From a bacterium SM23_31 (GTDB lineage: Bacteria > SM23-31): DNA of 6,721 bases. Location of the stretch: the NCBI GenBank assembly GCA_001304035.1, contig LJUD01000178.1, positions 1-6,721 of the forward strand, written 5' to 3'. The notes under the pieces are model-generated. The model saw only the letters and a program-made list of their open reading frames with translations, was not told the origin of the DNA and did no database searches. This document shows, one piece after another, positions 1-6,473 of the stretch (position 1 is its first letter; each line of letters begins with the position of its first letter). The translations under genes were made by a program, and so were the position numbers.

Positions 1-807
1 AATGTTGAAAAGGGCTGGGATGATTTTTGGAAGAAAAGAGAACCGGATAAAATTGACCGCATATTAGAGACAAAAGGTTTCTTTAATAAATTAAAAAACC
101 CTTTTCTGCGGCTCGAACATGATTATAATCTCGATAAGTGGATTAAAGAAACAATATTAAAGGAACTGCCGGAGAAAGAAAATCTAAAAATCATTGAAGC
201 CGGCTGCGGGGAGGGTGAATCGGCATATAATATTTATAACGATAAACATACATATTTTTTATTTGACAGATCAACTACGGCGCTTGAAATAACAAGATCG
301 AGATATAAAAAAAACAACTATAACGGCTATTTTGTTAAGGGATCGATCTTTAATTTTCCATTCAAGTCGAATACATTTGACGTTGTGCTTTCAATAGGCG
401 TATTTGAACACTTTCAAGCATCCCGGCACAGACAACTCTATGAAGAACATGCCCGAATCACTAAAAAGCATGGCACGTTAATAATCCTGGTTCCCAGTAA
501 AAAGGCATACTTTTACCGGCTCGGTAAATGGTATGCGCAAAGAAATAATTTGTGGGACTTTGGTTATGAAGAACCGTTTCGCAGTATTAAGCCGCTGTAC
601 AAAGACAATAATAATGTAAGACACATTAAGGAATATTCAGGCGGGTTTTTAATTCAGTTTTATTTTACGATGTATTTATTCCGGCGAATCAAATCCGTTA
701 AAATGTTGTATTTAGCCTTTGTTTCAGTATTGAACCGGTTATTTTGGTTTATAAATAGTGCAAGACAATTCGGTTTTTATATTGTAAATGTAACTGAAAA
801 GGTTTAA
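1..807 (+). CDS. Class I SAM-dependent methyltransferase, 5' partial
   Basis: The frame is open from the first base of the window to the TAA at 805-807, giving 268 visible residues. There is no ATG, GTG or TTG in frame before the GTG at 385, and that GTG lies inside a conserved strand, so the true start is upstream of the window. Numbering from the edge, residues 66-72 (EAGCGEG) are the glycine-rich SAM-binding motif I, D89 sits at the end of the next strand where the ribose-binding acidic residue is expected, D127-H137 is the FDVVLSIGVFEH strand with the usual EH, and G158-P165 is the GTLIILVP strand typical of Methyltransf_11/23 proteins. The C-terminus is aromatic-rich and ends in a short beta strand (residues about 260-266). 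The family transfers a methyl group from SAM to small molecules or sugars; the acceptor cannot be read here. Adjacent glycan genes suggest O- or N-methylation of a sugar or of a glycan terminus. It is followed after one base by a second methyltransferase. Confidence 0.88.
   Translation, partial: NVEKGWDDFWKKREPDKIDRILETKGFFNKLKNPFLRLEHDYNLDKWIKETILKELPEKENLKIIEAGCGEGESAYNIYNDKHTYFLFDRSTTALEITRSRYKKNNYNGYFVKGSIFNFPFKSNTFDVVLSIGVFEHFQASRHRQLYEEHARITKKHGTLIILVPSKKAYFYRLGKWYAQRNNLWDFGYEEPFRSIKPLYKDNNNVRHIKEYSGGFLIQFYFTMYLFRRIKSVKMLYLAFVSVLNRLFWFINSARQFGFYIVNVTEKV
798..802 (+). promoter_or_regulatory. Ribosome binding site supporting a GTG start
   Basis: AAAGG lies six bases before the GTG at 809 and inside the last codons of the upstream methyltransferase. 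It supports GTG as the initiation codon, since the next in-frame ATG is codon 79, beyond the SAM-binding motif. The nearby ATG at 807-809 is in another frame and runs straight into TGA. Confidence 0.5.
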
Positions 808-808
808 T

Positions 809-1594
809 GTGAGTTCGTTTGCCAAAAAGGTCGAGAAACGATACAATCTTTTTTTTGAAAAGATAACCACCAATAAAAACGGGATCCCGAATATTTTCAG
901 TCCCGTATTCCTGACACATTATTACATCATTAAGACGTTCAAGCCGTTCTTGAATTTATCGTGCGGGATATTTTTTGACATAGGAAGCGGTAATAAACCG
1001 TACTCATTTTTATTTAATAATCATATTAAAAAATACATAGGCATGGATTACCGCAAGATTGCATTAACGGAAGGCTATTCCAAACCCGAAATCTATGGAG
1101 ACGGACAGAGAATACCACTAAAGAAAAATTCTGTGGATACGATCTTATGTACTCAGGTACTGCAGTACATTCAATATCCCGACTGCCTGATAAAAGAGAT
1201 CGGAAGAATTATAAAGCCCGACGGATATATTTTTTTAAATGCACCCCAGTCCTACCCTGTTCATCATAGAGAATATGATTATTACAGATTTACAAGGAAC
1301 GGTATTAGAGACATTTTCGAAAGAAACGATTTAAAAATCATCAGCTTAGAACAAAACGGCGCTTTCTGGTTATACATAGCTCATATGTTTACCCACTACT
1401 TTACGTACAGGATATTCAGAAATGTGCCGGGATATTTTCTCAAATCTTTATTCGGATTGCTGAAAATAGTCCTTACCCCGTTAATACTTTTGTTTAACGT
1501 AATTTGCAACACATGTGCATTATTGGCAGATAAATTTGATATTGAAGATTCATTCACATTAAATTACACGGTAATCGCAAAGAAGGAAGCATAA
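809..1594 (+). CDS. Class I SAM-dependent methyltransferase with hydrophobic C-terminal segment
   Basis: A 261-residue protein starting at GTG, one base after the preceding stop, so translation is probably coupled. Motif I is FDIGSGNKPY (residues 56-65), G78-M-D80 is the second strand with its acidic end, GDGQRIPL (97-104) precedes the VDTILCTQVLQYI strand (109-121), and IIKPDGYIFLNAPQ (134-147) is the following helix and strand; this order is typical of Methyltransf_11. An aromatic and His-rich stretch (VHHREYDYYRFT, 151-162) follows, of a kind seen in methyltransferases from polysaccharide loci. Residues about 207-240 are strongly hydrophobic and could be a membrane-associated or reentrant segment, followed by an acidic linker and a final strand. 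Expected role: SAM-dependent methylation of a sugar or lipid-linked glycan intermediate at the cytoplasmic face of the membrane. The acceptor is unknown. It differs clearly from the upstream methyltransferase and is not a simple duplicate. Confidence 0.87.
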   Translation: MSSFAKKVEKRYNLFFEKITTNKNGIPNIFSPVFLTHYYIIKTFKPFLNLSCGIFFDIGSGNKPYSFLFNNHIKKYIGMDYRKIALTEGYSKPEIYGDGQRIPLKKNSVDTILCTQVLQYIQYPDCLIKEIGRIIKPDGYIFLNAPQSYPVHHREYDYYRFTRNGIRDIFERNDLKIISLEQNGAFWLYIAHMFTHYFTYRIFRNVPGYFLKSLFGLLKIVLTPLILLFNVICNTCALLADKFDIEDSFTLNYTVIAKKEA

Positions 1595-1598
1595 ATTT

Positions 1599-2267
1599 AT
1601 GAACGTTTTAATAATTGCCGCCCATCCTGATGATGAAGTTCTCGGAGTCGGCGGTACAATCTCCCGTCATGTAGATGAAGGTGATGATGTCTACACTGTT
1701 ATAATGTCATGGGGAGTAGCGTCCCGGTACGAACCGGAATTTATCCAGCAGCAAAAAGCAAACGCACTGAATGCCTCCAAAATATTAAGTGTAAATGAGC
1801 CGGTGTTCATAGGTTTAGGAGGGGCGGATAAACGTTTTGACGAATTTCCGTTTCTTGATATTATTAAACCCATCGAAGAAAACATACAGCGGTTTAAACC
1901 TGACATACTATATACCCACCACCGGGGAGATTCGAATACCGACCATCAAATAACATTTAAGGCGACCATGAGCGCAGCACGGGTGATCAGCCCTTTCCTG
2001 GTAAATAAAATACTATGTTACGAGACTCTTTCGTCTACAGACCAGGCTCCGCCTTTTAGCGAATATACTTTTACGCCCAATGTTTTCGTGAACATAGAAA
2101 AATATCTCGATATGAAGCTTGATGCGATGAAATGCTACAAGTACGAGATTAGAGATTATCCTCACCCGCGGTCTCTCGAATCTATTGAATTTCAGGCGAA
2201 AATATGGGGGCATAAAGCCGCATGTAAGGCTGCGGAAGCCTTTGTTCTGGTAAGAGAAATTATCTAA
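1599..2267 (+). CDS. PIG-L/LmbE-family zinc-dependent N-deacetylase
   Basis: A 222-residue protein with the family hallmark AHPDDE at residues 8-13 right after the first beta strand. By analogy with MshB, H9 and D12 are zinc ligands and D11 is the catalytic base. The second hallmark is HHRGDSNTDHQ (107-117), in which H116 is the expected third zinc ligand. Length is close to the usual 220-250. Family members remove the acetyl group from N-acetylglucosamine-type substrates (GlcNAc-PI, GlcNAc-inositol, teicoplanin-type glycopeptides, UDP- or lipid-linked sugars, glycans). In this setting a deacetylase acting on an N-acetylated sugar of the nascent surface glycan is most likely (inference); deacetylation would free an amine that could be modified further, for example by the neighbouring methyltransferases. 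Start is ATG four bases after the previous stop, with AAGGA at 1583-1587, a rather long 11 bases upstream. No signal peptide, so cytoplasmic. Confidence 0.9.
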   Translation: MNVLIIAAHPDDEVLGVGGTISRHVDEGDDVYTVIMSWGVASRYEPEFIQQQKANALNASKILSVNEPVFIGLGGADKRFDEFPFLDIIKPIEENIQRFKPDILYTHHRGDSNTDHQITFKATMSAARVISPFLVNKILCYETLSSTDQAPPFSEYTFTPNVFVNIEKYLDMKLDAMKCYKYEIRDYPHPRSLESIEFQAKIWGHKAACKAAEAFVLVREII

Positions 2268-2276
2268 TCCGGTGCC

Positions 2277-3407
2277 ATGAAAATTCTCTATCTTGTATCG
2301 GACACGGAATTCGGCGGTGGGCAGCAGTATTTCCTTTCTATTATTGAAGCACTTCGAGATAAAGATTTTCAATACACCGTCGGGGGAAAAGCAAATACAA
2401 ATCTCGAAAAAGAAGTAAGAAAGCGTTCCCTGGATTTTATACCGTATGCCGTGCACGGCAAATTCGATATTAAAGGAATGATGCAATTTTCGAAAGAGTT
2501 GAAGGGCAAGGAATATGATGTGATCTTTCTCGGAGACGGCTCTGCCTGGAATACAGGATTTTTTTTGAATAAATCAGCCGGTTTTAAAAATTTGATCCCC
2601 ATAGTCCACATGACGCATATAGGGCTCGAGGAGAAAGAGGAATACGGATTCATTGAAAGAAAGCTGTCTGCTCTCTGGGACAGAACATGGAGCCGGTATG
2701 CAAGAAAAATAGTCGTTTCCAACCGGAAAAACGCCGGTATATTAATATCGGAAGGAGTCAAAAAGGACAAAATAAGGGTTATTAACAACTGTATCGATGT
2801 AGAACGCATAAAAAATTGTGCACGTGCACCGAAAGGGGAAATCCTTGGTAAGTTCAATATTAAAGGCGATAAAACAATAATAGGCACAATTTCCAGGCTT
2901 GGACCGGGGAAAAATGTTAAAACGCTTCTCGATGCATTTCCGATAGTATTGGAGCGGTTTAATAATTGTCATTTTTTTATTGTAGGCGCCGGCCCGTTTC
3001 AAACGGAATTGGAAAAATATATAAAAGAGTGTGGTCTTGAAAAACACGTTACCTTTACAGGCTGGGTTGAAAATCAATACGATTATCTCAATTTTTTTGA
3101 TATTTTTTTATTTTCCGGTATATCAGACGGCATCCCCTATGTTATTCTTGAGGCAATGGCTTACGGCAAACCCATCGCAGCGACGAATAACGGGGCGGTA
3201 AATGAAGCTATTTCAGACGGGGAAACAGGCGTTCTGGTTGAAAAAGCTAATAATGAATCAATGGCTCAGGGGATAATACGGCTTCTTGAAAATAAAGAAC
3301 TCCTGAATTCGCTTAAAGTCCGGGCGGAGGAGTACTGCAGAAACAATTTTAATATAGACAGAATGAAAAGAGAAGTCCTGAAACTGTTTGAAGAGCTGCA
3401 AAATTAA
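2277..3407 (+). CDS. Family 4 (GT-B) glycosyltransferase
   Basis: A 376-residue protein of standard GT4 length. The N-terminal Rossmann half starts with MKILYLVSDTEFGGGQQYF, where the glycine loop G13-G15 contacts the donor. The linker region has VVSNRKNAGILISEGV and IRVINNCIDVERI (residues about 146-178). The C-terminal Glycos_transf_1 half has IGTISRLGPGKN (202-213), with R207 and K212 in the positions that hold the donor phosphates, FIVGAGP (234-240) and the FTGWVENQYDYLNFFDIFLFS stretch from 260 on. The retaining-enzyme E-x7-E motif appears as D284-x7-E292 in SDGIPYVILEAMAYG. It should transfer a sugar from a nucleotide donor to a growing lipid-linked glycan at the inner face of the membrane. 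Donor and linkage cannot be deduced. It lies nine bases after the deacetylase and has no strong Shine-Dalgarno, which fits coupled translation. No membrane segment or signal peptide is seen. Confidence 0.92.
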   Translation: MKILYLVSDTEFGGGQQYFLSIIEALRDKDFQYTVGGKANTNLEKEVRKRSLDFIPYAVHGKFDIKGMMQFSKELKGKEYDVIFLGDGSAWNTGFFLNKSAGFKNLIPIVHMTHIGLEEKEEYGFIERKLSALWDRTWSRYARKIVVSNRKNAGILISEGVKKDKIRVINNCIDVERIKNCARAPKGEILGKFNIKGDKTIIGTISRLGPGKNVKTLLDAFPIVLERFNNCHFFIVGAGPFQTELEKYIKECGLEKHVTFTGWVENQYDYLNFFDIFLFSGISDGIPYVILEAMAYGKPIAATNNGAVNEAISDGETGVLVEKANNESMAQGIIRLLENKELLNSLKVRAEEYCRNNFNIDRMKREVLKLFEELQN

Positions 3408-3443
3408 CCGGCAGGCGGAAAAACTTTTATTCTTTATAAGCGT

Positions 3444-4394
3444 ATGGTAAAGGAAAGATTACTGATAGCCGGAATAAACGGCTTTTTATCCGGTCATGTA
3501 CTGGATTTAATAGATATTTCAAATAAATACGATGTGTTTGGAATTGATAAGAGCGGTGAATTCTTATATAAAGACAAACATCCGATACAAAAATATATAC
3601 ACTGCGACATAACGGAATATGAGAACGTACATAATGTTCTTTCGGAAGTCGTTCCCGATAAAATTATAAACCTGGCGGGGATTTTAAAGGGAGATAATTT
3701 CACCGATTTTTATAAAATAAATTTTCTCGGTTCTTTTAATCTTCTTGAATCAATCAAAAATATTAATACCACTTACGGAAAATCCATAAGGATTGTGCTC
3801 ATCGGTTCAGCGGCGGAATACGGCGGGAGCGGCGGATTATCCCTTAATGAAGAATCTCAATTGCTGCCTCTTACTCATTACGGATTGAGTAAATCCCTGC
3901 AGTCTTTTGTTTTTAGAGTATATTTTTTACGGGACGGCATGAATGTTGTCCTTGCCCGTCCGGCAAACATTACCGGTCCGGGTCAGATGGGTGATTTTGT
4001 TATACCGGTAATTTTAGAACAGGTTTTACAAATAAAAGAAGGAACAAGGAAACCGGAACTCGTACTTGGAAATATTGAATCCAAGCGTGATTTTATTGAC
4101 GTTCGGGATGCTGCAAGGGGTATTGTACTTTTATTAGAAAAAGGTACACCGGGAGAAATATATAATTTAAGTACCGATACGTGTTATTCGATACATGAGA
4201 TAATTGATATAATAAAAACCATCACAAAAACAGATTTTGAAGTACTTATCGACAAAACAAAACTCTCAAAGAGCGATATACCTTATATTTCGAGCAGTTA
4301 CAATAAAATCAAGACCGAGACCGGATGGTTTCCTTCTTACTCTCTTAAGAAGACCCTGATAGATATGATTAATGAAAGAGAAAAGATTTATTGA
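3444..4394 (+). CDS. NAD-dependent epimerase/dehydratase, GDP-4-keto-6-deoxymannose reductase-like (extended SDR)
   Basis: A 316-residue extended short-chain dehydrogenase. The N-terminal cofactor loop is GINGFLSG (10-17), then CDIT (54-57), NLAGI (76-80), the serine strand IGSAAEYG (120-127) with S122, and the catalytic pair Y146-x3-K150 (HYGLSK). ARPANITGPGQ (171-181), GNIESKRDFIDVRDAARG (209-226), GEIYNL (237-242) and a late TGWFPSYSLKKTLIDMI (293-309) match, in order, the segments typical of GDP-6-deoxy-D-mannose reductase (Rmd) and close relatives, which reduce the 4-keto group with NAD(P)H to give GDP-D-rhamnose or a 6-deoxytalose-type sugar. The exact product is an inference; other 4-keto reductases or epimerases share these motifs. 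No GDP-mannose 4,6-dehydratase is in view. The start is the only one available, because the preceding gene's stop (3405-3407) is in the same frame. The 36-base gap is the longest between genes here and has no good Shine-Dalgarno near the ATG. Oddity: the third glycine of the usual GxxGxxG is serine, and a glycine follows it. Confidence 0.85.
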   Translation: MVKERLLIAGINGFLSGHVLDLIDISNKYDVFGIDKSGEFLYKDKHPIQKYIHCDITEYENVHNVLSEVVPDKIINLAGILKGDNFTDFYKINFLGSFNLLESIKNINTTYGKSIRIVLIGSAAEYGGSGGLSLNEESQLLPLTHYGLSKSLQSFVFRVYFLRDGMNVVLARPANITGPGQMGDFVIPVILEQVLQIKEGTRKPELVLGNIESKRDFIDVRDAARGIVLLLEKGTPGEIYNLSTDTCYSIHEIIDIIKTITKTDFEVLIDKTKLSKSDIPYISSSYNKIKTETGWFPSYSLKKTLIDMINEREKIY

Positions 4395-4403
4395 TAATCA
4401 GGC

Positions 4404-5225
4404 ATGGGCAATTATATTGGCGTTTGTCACATACATTCCGTACATTCAGATGACGGTTTACTTTCGATAGCGGAACTTGCACGTTTTTTCAAGGAGCGTG
4501 ATTACCATTTTGGGTGTCTAACAGACCACAGCCCGAAGAATGACGGTACTTTCATCGGCAGCCGGGAGATGGCAGAAATTGTGCAGGAATGCAGAACTGT
4601 GAGTGATGAAAAATTTGTTATGGTTCCCGGTCTGGAATGCGCTGCGTTTGACGATGCACATATACTGGCGATTGGGATCACGGAAGCGATACAATCAAAA
4701 GACTGGAAAACGATTGTGCATGAGATCCACGCCCAGGGAGGGTACGCAGTGCTTGCGCATCCATTATTTTTTGAACGAAGGTATCCCTGGGAAAACCTGA
4801 AGATGCTTGACGGCATTGAGGTCTGGAACGGTAATAAATTTATAAATTTTCCCGATATTTCAGCCTCTCTCATGTTAAAAAAATTGAGAAAAAACGGTCA
4901 TGCACTTTCAGGAATTTTCGGGCTGGACTTCCACAGGCATGAAAATTACAAACAATTGAGCATAATTATTTCGGAAGACGAACTTTCTGTAAAGAGTGTT
5001 GTACAAGCCTTAAAAATAGGCGGCTTTCTCCTGCACTCGGCACGCTTTGAAACCGATTCGCTGGCTGAATTTTCTCCGGTCAACCGCTGGAAATGGTATT
5101 GTCTGGGATGGCTTTTTTTTAAATCGCGTAATTTAGCAAAAAGAATTCAAAGCATGCTTGAAAAAATGGGGATAAAGATTCCGGAGCCTTTACTTAAAAT
5201 ACCACGAAAATTTTACTACCATTAA
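4404..5225 (+). CDS. PHP-domain metal-dependent phosphoesterase
   Basis: A 273-residue protein with all motifs of the polymerase-and-histidinol-phosphatase fold: H9-I-H11 followed by SVHSDDG, LTDH with D41 and H42, PGLE with E78, AHP with H119, and D175-F-H177. These are the usual ligands of a two- or three-metal centre, so an active hydrolase is expected. Related stand-alone PHP proteins include histidinol phosphatase, the YciV/RNase AM type that acts on 3',5'-nucleotide bisphosphates, and PHP phosphatases found in polysaccharide loci. The sequence does not decide between them. E139 (IEVWNG) may assist the site. After the barrel (from about 185) comes a tail with a tryptophan-rich and basic segment (about 228-270) that could contact membrane or nucleic acid. 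No signal peptide. It begins nine bases after the SDR gene and is followed after 14 bases by sat, which makes a role with phosphorylated nucleotides from sulfate activation worth testing. Confidence 0.88.
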   Translation: MGNYIGVCHIHSVHSDDGLLSIAELARFFKERDYHFGCLTDHSPKNDGTFIGSREMAEIVQECRTVSDEKFVMVPGLECAAFDDAHILAIGITEAIQSKDWKTIVHEIHAQGGYAVLAHPLFFERRYPWENLKMLDGIEVWNGNKFINFPDISASLMLKKLRKNGHALSGIFGLDFHRHENYKQLSIIISEDELSVKSVVQALKIGGFLLHSARFETDSLAEFSPVNRWKWYCLGWLFFKSRNLAKRIQSMLEKMGIKIPEPLLKIPRKFYYH

Positions 5226-5227
5226 TC

Positions 5228-5232
5228 AGGGA
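5228..5232 (+). promoter_or_regulatory. Ribosome binding site of sat
   Basis: AGGGA lies seven bases before the ATG at 5240, in the 14-base gap after the PHP gene. It is one of the best-placed Shine-Dalgarno sequences in the window and fixes the sat start; the next in-frame ATG is codon 60, inside the conserved PLKGFM segment. Confidence 0.6.
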
Positions 5233-5239
5233 AAATAAG

Positions 5240-6403
5240 ATGGCGGCGCTTTCGGCTCCTCACGGCGGCGCACTTACCGATCAAGTGCTGAGTGCTGAAG
5301 ACTCATCCGCTTTTTTAAAAGAAGAGCAGAATTATATCAAAATTCCGGTAGACTTTGACACGACACTGGAAGTCGAGAATATTACTACGGGTGTTCTCAG
5401 TCCGCTCAAAGGATTCATGACCAAAAGCGACTTTCTGTCCGTTATAAAGCGGGACAGGTTGGCGGATGATACTCCATGGACTATTCCGATTTTATTTCAT
5501 CTTCCTGAAAAATACGTAAGGTACATTGCAGCAGGAGATGCCGTATTACTGGAATACCAGGGAGACGTTATCGGACGGCTGCACGTTGAAGAAATCTACA
5601 CTATTGATGCCGGAGAGACTGCACAGGCTGTTTTCGGAACAACCGAGCGTGCGCACCCGGGCGTGAACCAATTACTGAGTAAAAGTGAGACGGTAGCCGG
5701 GGGAAAGGTTGAGCTTGTCAAAAAGACTATTTCCGTCCAATCCGAATTTATGCTCCCACCGCAAGAGACGCGAAAAATTTTCGAGCAAAAAGGCTGGAGA
5801 ACAATTGCAGGATTTCAAACCCGTAATGTCATTCACCGTGCGCATGAATATCTTCAACGCGTGGCGCTTGAATACGTGGACGGTCTTTTTCTCCAGCCGA
5901 TTATCGGATGGAAGAAAACAGGTGATTTTGATCCCGATATAGTAATTGAAGCGTATACGATAATGGTTCGGGATTTTTACCCGCAGGAACGCGTATTTTT
6001 ATCGGGTCTGCCGACTGCTATGCGCTATGCCGGTCCCAAGGAAGCCGTTTTTCATGCAATTATCCGAAAAAACTACGGCTGCACGCATTTTATTGTCGGG
6101 CGTGACCATGCCGGAGTCGGCGGCTACTACGGCAAGTACGACGCACATAAAATCTTCGACCGGTTTGAAAACCTCGGAATAGTTCCGCTAAGGTTCTGCG
6201 GTCCGTTTTACTGCAGTAAATGCGAAAGTACTGCCACTGAAAAAACCTGCGGTCATTCTGAAAAAGACAGGCTGGAGATATCGGGCACGCTTATCAGGGA
6301 GATATTGAACAATCACTCTAAACCGTCCGAACATATTTTCAGACCCGAAATATATAAATTTCTACTGGAAAAAGCCAAAACCCAAAACCTTTATAATCAG
6401 TAA
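5240..6403 (+). CDS. sat: Sulfate adenylyltransferase (ATP sulfurylase)
   Basis: A 387-residue monofunctional, archaeal/bacterial-type ATP sulfurylase that makes adenosine 5'-phosphosulfate (APS) and pyrophosphate from ATP and sulfate in the cytoplasm. The N-terminal PUA-like domain (about 1-160) contains PHGGAL (7-12) and the conserved GVLSPLKGFM (51-60). The catalytic domain has Q193-T-R-N-V-I-H199-R-A-H202-E, the sulfate/ATP-binding QxRN and HxxH motifs, LFLQPIIGWKKTGD in the middle, GRDHAGVG (287-294), and the late ISGTLIRE segment. A zinc-binding knot follows with C325, C328, C337 and H339 (YCSKC and TCGH), as in Thermus-type enzymes. Length is normal for the single-domain form; there is no fused APS kinase, unlike fungal or bifunctional enzymes of about 570 residues. 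The gene is visibly richer in GC than the methyltransferase genes at the left. Sat is usually next to APS reductase, APS kinase or sulfate-uptake genes; here it closes a glycan-type operon, suggesting a possible link with glycan sulfation (inference). Confidence 0.96.
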   Translation: MAALSAPHGGALTDQVLSAEDSSAFLKEEQNYIKIPVDFDTTLEVENITTGVLSPLKGFMTKSDFLSVIKRDRLADDTPWTIPILFHLPEKYVRYIAAGDAVLLEYQGDVIGRLHVEEIYTIDAGETAQAVFGTTERAHPGVNQLLSKSETVAGGKVELVKKTISVQSEFMLPPQETRKIFEQKGWRTIAGFQTRNVIHRAHEYLQRVALEYVDGLFLQPIIGWKKTGDFDPDIVIEAYTIMVRDFYPQERVFLSGLPTAMRYAGPKEAVFHAIIRKNYGCTHFIVGRDHAGVGGYYGKYDAHKIFDRFENLGIVPLRFCGPFYCSKCESTATEKTCGHSEKDRLEISGTLIREILNNHSKPSEHIFRPEIYKFLLEKAKTQNLYNQ

Positions 6404-6443
6404 AAAAACTCCGGTAAATTTAAATTCGTATAGTTTATTTACC
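6402..6443 (-). terminator. Weak AT-rich hairpin beside an A-run, possible terminator for leftward transcription
   Basis: GGTAAAT (6413-6419) pairs with ATTTACC (6437-6443); a further AAA/TTT pairing inside is possible across a two-base bulge. The stem is mostly A-T. The homopolymer run is a string of seven A on the left (6402-6408), so on the - strand the hairpin is followed by a T-run, the arrangement of an intrinsic terminator for transcripts coming from the right. There is no T-run on the + side, so it is a poor terminator for sat itself. No - strand gene is visible in the window to confirm the need for it. Confidence 0.25.
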
Positions 6444-6473
6444 TGAAAATCCTCAAAAGATATAGGTTATTTC

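Noticed and set aside
385..807. A GTG at 385 as the start of the first methyltransferase
   Set aside because: The same frame is open back to base 1 and encodes the SAM-binding motif EAGCGEG upstream; starting at 385 would remove the catalytic core.
2013..2887. Long - strand open frames opposite the deacetylase and glycosyltransferase
   Set aside because: They lie antisense to strongly recognisable genes, show no family motifs and have low-complexity, Phe/Ser-rich translations typical of antisense shadows.
3408..3443. Internal promoter or terminator in the 36-base gap before the SDR gene
   Set aside because: A TATAAG-like hexamer is present but has no matching -35, and no hairpin can be formed.
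4502..4873. - strand open frame of 123 codons opposite the PHP gene
   Set aside because: The + strand carries every PHP metal-binding motif through this interval; the antisense translation has no recognisable domain.
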